Shown here: in pieces, positions 19,777 through 25,580 of the stretch
Position numbering within the stretch: the stretch's first letter is position 1
Layout of the letters: the number at the start of each line of letters is the position of its first letter
Assembly (NCBI GenBank): GCA_000969725.1
Contig: JXSR01S003722.1
Reading direction: 5' to 3' (one strand)
Origin: Ophiothrix spiculata
Lineage: Eukaryota; Echinodermata; Ophiuroidea; Amphilepidida; Ophiotrichidae
Length of the DNA stretch: 25,580 bases
Notes under the pieces: generated by a model
Databases searched by the model: none
What the model was told of the DNA's origin: nothing
Seen by the model: the letters and a program-made list of their open reading frames with translations, nothing else
Position numbers and translations under genes: made by a program

Positions 19777-20214
19777 AAGGGGCGCACCATTAGACTCTCA
19801 GGGGGGAGCTGGAAGTTTTTCTATAAAAAAAAAAGTTGCCTCGCCATGTGAGCAAAAAAAAATAACTTGCCTCACATGTGAGCAACAAAAAAAAACTTGA
19901 CTCACTAAATGAAAAATAAGAAAAAAAAACTGAAATACGTCAAAAATTGCCAAATTTTCCGGGGCTTCGCCCCTAGACCCCTTAATTAAGGTTCAAAAAT
20001 GTTTGTAATTACTTCAATTTGCTTGTTTTTTCAGGAGCTTAGCCCCTAAACCCCCTACAAGTTGTGTGTCAGATATGTCTCCATAATGTACAAAAAAAAA
20101 CTTGACTCGCGAAGTAAAAAAAAAAAACTTGGCCCGAGGCCAACTAAAAAAAAAAAGTTGCCTCGACCCATTTTGCCAGCCCCCCCCCCCGAAAGTCTAA
20201 TGGTGCGTCCCTAA
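19777..20214. mobile_element. MITE with ggcgcaccattagact ends
   Basis: aggggcgcaccattagactc at the left is mirrored by gaaagtctaatggtgcgtcc ct at the right. The core carries poly-A/aagttgcctcgc-like repeats and gggcttcgccccta and agcccctaaacccc palindrome-like words. It is non-coding. Confidence 0.85.
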
Positions 20215-20632
20215 GCACACAAACCTAGTTCCTTCAGATTGTGATTTACCAGATATTCAACCATTTTGTGCAGAACTGAACCGAAAGCAAACAGCCAAGC
20301 TGAAGGATAACCTGGCATAAAATAATTATTTGTGTTACAAAAATAATAAATACACTTGGTATTCATACATTCAACATAAGTCTTATACTAAAAACTGAAC
20401 TTCATTTTTGTCTTGCAAGTACAAAGTCCCTACTGATTTGAAATCAAGATTGTCATATTGAATGACAACAGCTTCCAATTTCCTTCATTCTAACCATACA
20501 AACTTGTGATCTCTCCTAATTAACTGTAAGCACCATCTACCATGCAACCCTATATCTGAAGAATTTATTCACAAGCCTTTTGCATCACTTGATAATTGAG
20601 GAGGCTTTGCTATCAACTTTTAGTCCTTACAC
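20215..20632. other. Non-coding stretch
   Basis: No feature was recognised. Confidence 0.45.
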
Positions 20633-20634
20633 TA

Positions 20635-21158
20635 CACTCCCGGTCAAAAGTGTTTGCGCACGCTTAAATACAAGCAAAAAAGTAATTAGTATATCAAACG
20701 ACCAAGACTCTGAAACAATTCATGTTTTTTATAGGTGCCTAATGTATCCAATATAAATAATCTTGTTTCCTCTGATATTTGATCTTCCATAGCCATAAAA
20801 TTGGCAGATTTCCTTGATCATATAGAAATACACCACACACACTTTTTGATATGTATCTATGTAGTTTATTATTCAATGCTCGTTATCATCGTGTAGCCGT
20901 AAAGAACATTTTCAGGTTATAAGTTTTCAAACAAATGTGTAGTTATGTATTTAAAAACTCTGTTTTTTATGGGCAGAAGAAAGTATACAATATGTTTAGC
21001 ACGCCATATTTTCAAATGTTGTCAATGCAATTCTCATTGAGTTTTTTAGATCTATGTATGTAAAATATAAATACGAAAAAATATGGCGCAAATGATGAAC
21101 GGTTCTCGAGATATGGCTGGTTAAAGGTTTTGTGCGCAAACACTTTTGACCGGGAGTG
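20635..21158. mobile_element. Tc1/mariner-type non-autonomous element
   Basis: The terminal repeats are exactly inverted over 27 bases, beginning cactcccggtcaaaagtgtt and continuing tgcgcac. TA lies directly outside both ends (20633-20634, 21159-21160), as expected for Tc1/mariner target duplication. The 524-base length and absence of a transposase frame make it a MITE. Confidence 0.93.
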
Positions 21159-21283
21159 TATTGAGGACATTCACCTTAAAGTCACTGTGCATAGTGTAGC
21201 TTGAATTGAACCAAGACAGTACTAATTGAAACTTTACGTATCCACACATAAACTTTAACTTGGTATCAGCACAAGGAACTCAC

Positions 21284-21313
21284 CCTATGTTTCTTCCATT
21301 GAGACTTCATCAT
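21284..21313 (-). CDS. Candidate first coding exon (weak)
   Basis: On the minus strand ATGATGAAGTCTCAATGGAA GAAACATAGG is followed by a perfect gtgagt donor, giving MMKSQWKKHR. Human DPY19L3 also begins with MM and a basic stretch, and this is the right strand and side. In another frame the same segment reads NIAFGKNTHSEPEKYQPDDE VSMEET and a stop, so it could instead be the C-terminal end of an unknown gene. Neither is proven, and no exon linking it to 7945 was found. Confidence 0.2.
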
Positions 21314-21585
21314 CGGGTTGATATTTCTCTGGTTCACTATGTGTGTTTTTACCAAATGCAATATTGATCACCCAATCTTTTATTGGCCTTGGTTTATAAT
21401 TTGAAAAGTTTAAATGTTTTTGATTTGATTTATTTTAAATATTTGTATATACTTCACATGTCTTTTTATGCAAAGTAGTATAATATAAAAGTTTTAGATA
21501 GTTCTATTGTAAATTTGCATGTAATATGACCTTTCACTATGTGCTTTTTATAAATACCAAATGAAATGAAATCTTGTTTCATCTT

Positions 21586-21838
21586 GTTTACGCTTTTGCC
21601 AAGGGAACCCAACTTGGTATTTGGCACCAAGTAGGCTAAAAGAAGCTTATTTTCAACTAGGGTCCAAGATGTTTTATATTCAGTTTTTGAATGCAGGAGG
21701 AAGACCGTAGTACCCGTGGAAAAACCTGTGGAAGCAAGCTTGGACTGAAAACCAAATGCACATAGAGCGCCGGGCCGGGAGTCGAACCCGAGACCTCATT
21801 GGTGCAAAGCGAGGAAACTACTGCTGCGCTAACTTGGA
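21586..21838 (-). mobile_element. tRNA-derived SINE, copy 2
   Basis: This is the minus-strand relative of 10508-10775. The head has gttagcgcagcagtagtttc and gggttcgactcccggc (B box), followed by tttggttttcagtccaagct and accaagttgggttcccttgg. Both ends agree with copy 1, so the family boundaries are well supported. Confidence 0.88.
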
Positions 21839-23002
21839 TGCTAATTTTAAAACAGAGAGTAACCTTACTCCCAAAATTGTGCTCTGAGAGCTATCAGTTA
21901 ATGTAAGCCCAGGGCTAAAAATTCGGCAAGAATCCATTCTTGCAGAGATTCCCCTTAGAAGATTTTGAGAGAATCCAAATAGATTCTCGTAAAGTGAGCA
22001 GAATACACTGTGTATGAATGTAAAAAATCAGAAGATTCTTTAAAAAAAAATTTCCCCTGGTAGATTTTGCAGAATGCAATAGGATTCTTGCAGCCTTGAA
22101 CGAATCTCTACCCCTGAAACCTAAACTCTACCATCATACTTCTCTTGCATTACAAATCAAAGAGTGTAGCAAGATTCTTGGTTCTCATTACTACTGTAGA
22201 ATCTAGGCCATCGATCCATTTCTGCATCAATCATAAAACCTCATTTGCTTGGCAAACAGACACCATTTATCATAAGGCTCTTTAAAACTCAACACATCTT
22301 GTCATCAAGTGCGGCTGTTCAAATATAGTATTCAGCTTCAACATATCTACATAAGGATCTCAATTCCGCCAGACTAAGTTTCTCCTTACAGCATAGCTTG
22401 TCATCTTAGCACCAATACAATACGTGTTCCTCCTTTAATTGCCAGTTTGTGCAAAATGCCTGGTATTTCTATACTTTTGGAATTTAATAAACTAGGCCAA
22501 ATATCCCATTTGAATCAATCACATCCAACCCCTTTGCCTCAACTAATTTAAAATCACATCTCATATATATTGCAGACTATTAGCAAAATCTAGATGCTCC
22601 TCTTTAGGTCTATAACCCTTTTAACACATTAAAAATATTGTTGTCTTTCTATTGGTGAAAACATGAGAGAAAAAATAATGAATATTTTTTTATGACAGCT
22701 TTAATACCAGCAGAGCAGTTAATGGGAGCATTTGGACCAGCAGAAGCCCCATTTCTCTGGCCAATGTGTGAAGGAACTTGAATATTTTTGTGTGTGTTGA
22801 AATTTGATTTTGTTATAAATGGTATGGGAAAATAGTAAATTCAGGTCTCTATTCACCTTGGGTTAGGTCCCACATTGCAAATCACGAGTGGATAAGGAAA
22901 CATCAATTTCTGATGCCTTCAATAAGCCAAATATATCTGAGGAGATAATTAATTCACTGTTACTCTCACATGGAAACTAATAAATCATTTCTTAATTATA
23001 GG
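21839..23002. other. Non-coding stretch
   Basis: Near 21935-22090 the words gaatccattcttgcagag, agattctcgta and aggattcttgcag recur, an internally repetitive segment. Nothing else was recognised. Confidence 0.45.
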
Positions 23003-23185
23003 TTAATAAATGCGCATTTCATAAGCGAGTGAAATGAGACAAAACCAATGCACGCGCGGTCAATTTTGATGCGTCCAATTCACGAGGCCCGTAGGGGCCG
23101 AGTGCATTGGACAGCAGTCAAAATTTACCGCAAGTGCATTGATTTTGTCTCATTTTACAAGCGTTATGGAATGCAAATTTATTAA
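23003..23185. mobile_element. Fold-back MITE
   Basis: The arms of about 85 bases pair imperfectly: ttaataaatgcgcatttcat with atggaatgcaaatttattaa at the ends, and gagtgaaatgagacaaaa with ttttgtctcatttta further in. The centre is gcccgtaggggc. Confidence 0.85.
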
Positions 23186-23309
23186 TCTAATTCATACACG
23201 ACAGAAAAATAATATTGTATCTTTTGTGAAAAGAAATAAGGCCTTTAATATGGCCATCAAAATCCAAAACTTCTCTAAACTAAATAAATTATCACCCGAC
23301 AAAAACAAT

Positions 23310-23463
23310 GAAACATTCATACGCACTAAACGCCCGCCACGCAAACCGGAACGCAACAAGCGCAGTGCATTGTGAAAATCCACTGCACTCCGCATACTTT
23401 ATATTCTTGCGTTCTGATTGGCTAGGTGACATGCGCAGCACACGCGGAGTGTATGAATCTTTC
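23310..23463. mobile_element. Second fold-back MITE
   Basis: gaaacattcatacgcact faces agtgtatgaatctttc, and gcagtg faces cactgc in the centre. It lies 125 bases from the previous fold-back; the two share gtgcattg words. Confidence 0.65.
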
Positions 23464-24344
23464 ATAATTAGACACAATTGCAATCTCAACTTTCTATTGT
23501 ATCAGGTTAATATAAAGGCCTCTCATAATTTAACGGTCAACAACCCCCACAATTCCAAACATCTTATTACTAATAAGTACATCTACCTTGTATCACTTGT
23601 AATACACTGTAAGTTGTAACTGATATAAGACAACAATTTGATCTATGCAAAGAACCTGAACCATGTTGAAGTGTGGATATTGAAACAAAAAAGACCTCCT
23701 GGTAAAAAAAGAATCACTACTAAGATAAAAATCAGCAAAGTTTTTTCTGTATTTTCCAACCTATGTGATTCTCCCCCAAGATGTCTTGAGTATCATCATG
23801 GGGCGATATCTTATACCGATGCATCATCTGGGGCGTCATCCTATCACAATGGGAGGATATCTTAAACCAATGCGTCATCATATCTCCTATCTGTACTTCA
23901 AACCTTCTCAAGTTGGTTACACTTTAGTCTCATTCACATAAGAAATTTGCATTAAATCTAAAAGCAAGAAATGTCTTTTAAAAAGACAATGCGCCAGGTA
24001 AGTAGGATCTTGTGAAGAAGTTCTTAATTTCATATTTTCAATAAAATATACATCTCACTCTCAAAATAAAAATCTTCCAATACAATAAAATCAATGTAGA
24101 TTTTCTGTCGGTTTGTGACAAATCATAGAATAGTCTTCTTTTGACCTCTGATTTGTCTCTTTGGCAGACAACTCTGCATAAAAGTGGCATAGCCAGTATT
24201 CTGAAAGGGACTGGCTAAAAATGCCTAAGTACAAAAAAAATAGTACCAAAAATACGAAATACCTTAATTGTTTGTTGAGCTGTATCATTTTACAGTTAAA
24301 ACAAAAATAGCCCTCACAAATTTAGAGAGGATAAACTTATCCAT
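23464..24344. other. Non-coding stretch with a short repeat
   Basis: Near 23795-23882 two similar segments carry gatatcttataccgatgcat and gatatcttaaaccaatgcgt. No gene was recognised; a 65-codon minus-strand frame at 24091-24288 has no known domain. Confidence 0.45.
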
Positions 24345-24445
24345 TTGACAGTTTACATATTGATATACATAAGGTTGATTCCACTATTGATATACATAAA
24401 GGTTTACGTATTGATATACATAAGGGGTGATTCCACTATTGATCC
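24345..24445. repeat. Two-copy tandem repeat of about 50 bases
   Basis: gtttacatattgatatacat aaggttgattccactattga is followed by a second copy with small changes, so ttgatatacataa occurs three times. Confidence 0.85.
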
Positions 24446-24532
24446 ATGAGTTTGTTGTTGGTGCTCACTGGTGGGGTCAAGACATGTAGATGTTTAAAAC
24501 TTAAATTAATTGCCAAAATCCTGAATAAAGTT

Positions 24533-24797
24533 GATGTAACGTTCGGTAACGTTTGTGACATCGCACAGAAATAGTTTTTTGCTCCACATGACTTCAAAGT
24601 AAAAATTCTCTGATGTGGAAGCAATTTTCTTATTGCACTTTACACAGATGATGGGTAACATATTTACAAATAGTTTATACTAATTGTAGGAATTTCTATC
24701 ATCAGGATTTCTTTTAATGCATTGTTTTGTGTGGTAACGTTTGGTAACGTTTGTGACATTTTGGTGTAACTTTTTGGTAACGTTTGTGACATTTTTT
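24533..24797. repeat. Dispersed ggtaacgtttgtgacat words
   Basis: cggtaacgtttgtgacat at about 24544-24561 recurs at about 24743-24759 and 24776-24792, with shorter gtaacgtt copies next to each. The spacing is irregular; it may be sub-repeats of an old element. Confidence 0.7.
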
Positions 24798-25580
24798 AGT
24801 TAAAACTTGTGCTCATTCATGCAAGGATAGAAAAACTTCACAATTTCTGTTTGGGGAAATACCGCTCACGTACCAAGTAACAAACGTATGAGTGAAAAAC
24901 CTGCTTATATGGTCAAATAAAAAAGCTGATTTTTTTTTTTGCTTGAAGTAAAAAAAAGCTTAATTTTCCATGGAATGAGCCATAACACTTTTCTAACACA
25001 CACACACACCCACACACCAAAGGTGATCGTTATAGTTGAGTAGAAATCTGTACCTTCAGTTGTATAATTTTGTATAATTTTATTCCCAAGCTTTATTCTT
25101 ATGTAATATTGAAATGTTAAACTAGCATTTCAAGAGGTAAGGGCCCAAAGTTTTTGAGCTACCAAATATTTGGTGTATTTAGTCTTTGTTATTAGGTTAA
25201 TTCCAATATATTCTTTCCATGACAATTCTGAATGTCAAGGAAATCTCACTTATTATCAGAAAATCAACTGGAATTAATTTAACAACAAATACTTGTTGCA
25301 CCAAATGTTTGGTAAGCTCATTTACAACTATAGATTTGCCTTAACTGCATGGTAATAATTTTGAAGAAATTTGTCATGTTTGTACAGCGAATGCAAAATT
25401 ATAAGGCTTAGGTTGTGCTTCCTCCAAGTCAAATCAATACATGGTTGCCTTCTTGAGCCTAAAATCCTACAGGAAACTAACTTTATTGGATCACAAATCT
25501 ACCATTTCATGCACAATAAAATTCAACATTTTGGTTCAAAGGCACATGGTTCAAATAATTAGGAATATACACTTAGACTG
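24798..25580. other. Non-coding stretch
   Basis: Contains a short (ca)n run at about 24999-25018. Otherwise no feature was recognised. Confidence 0.45.

Overview
This is a eukaryotic, AT-rich, intron- and transposon-dense window with no bacterial layout. Recurrent taggcctata words, several tRNA-headed SINEs and many short inverted-repeat DNA elements suggest a marine deuterostome, most likely an echinoderm or another ambulacrarian. That placement is an impression from sequence style and was not tested.

One real host gene is clear. On the minus strand, between 7945 and 1354, five spliced exons join in frame to give 207 codons matching the N-terminal third of a DPY19-type C-mannosyltransferase. 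The match is closest to vertebrate DPY19L3 (words such as EREISFRTE, LYYSYYKQ, NIYQEV, TRVEYTIPLRE). The exons are 7855-7945, 6851-6975, 4718-4863, 2171-2294 and 1354-1488; every junction has AG/GT signals and matching phase. The C-terminal exons would lie left of base 1. The exons encoding the N-terminus and first membrane segment were not found with certainty; a weak candidate start exon lies near 21284-21313.

The unusual part is what happened to this gene. The exon at 6851-6975 is followed by five decayed copies of itself with flanking intron (5620-6785, spacing about 161-173 bases), and a 404-base MITE is inserted in the array. The next exon (4718-4863) also has a second copy only 163 bases away (4555-4694). 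That copy keeps its reading frame, and its splice donor is abutted by another MITE.

The rest is mostly intron or intergenic sequence packed with non-autonomous elements: the 3' end of a LINE at the left edge (1-365), MITEs and fold-backs at 739-803, 869-1299, 1796-2138, 4418-4550, 6252-6655, 8009-8262, 8873-9130, 11627-11940, 12394-12632, 17077-17540, 19777-20214, 20635-21158, 23003-23185 and 23310-23463, and tRNA-derived SINEs near 9958, 10508, 14054, 18516 and 21586. There are minisatellites at 571-680 and 7083-7512. I saw no retroviral, LTR or Polinton remains, no CRISPR, and no functional tRNA or rRNA gene. Beyond about 8 kb no coding exon can be named with confidence.
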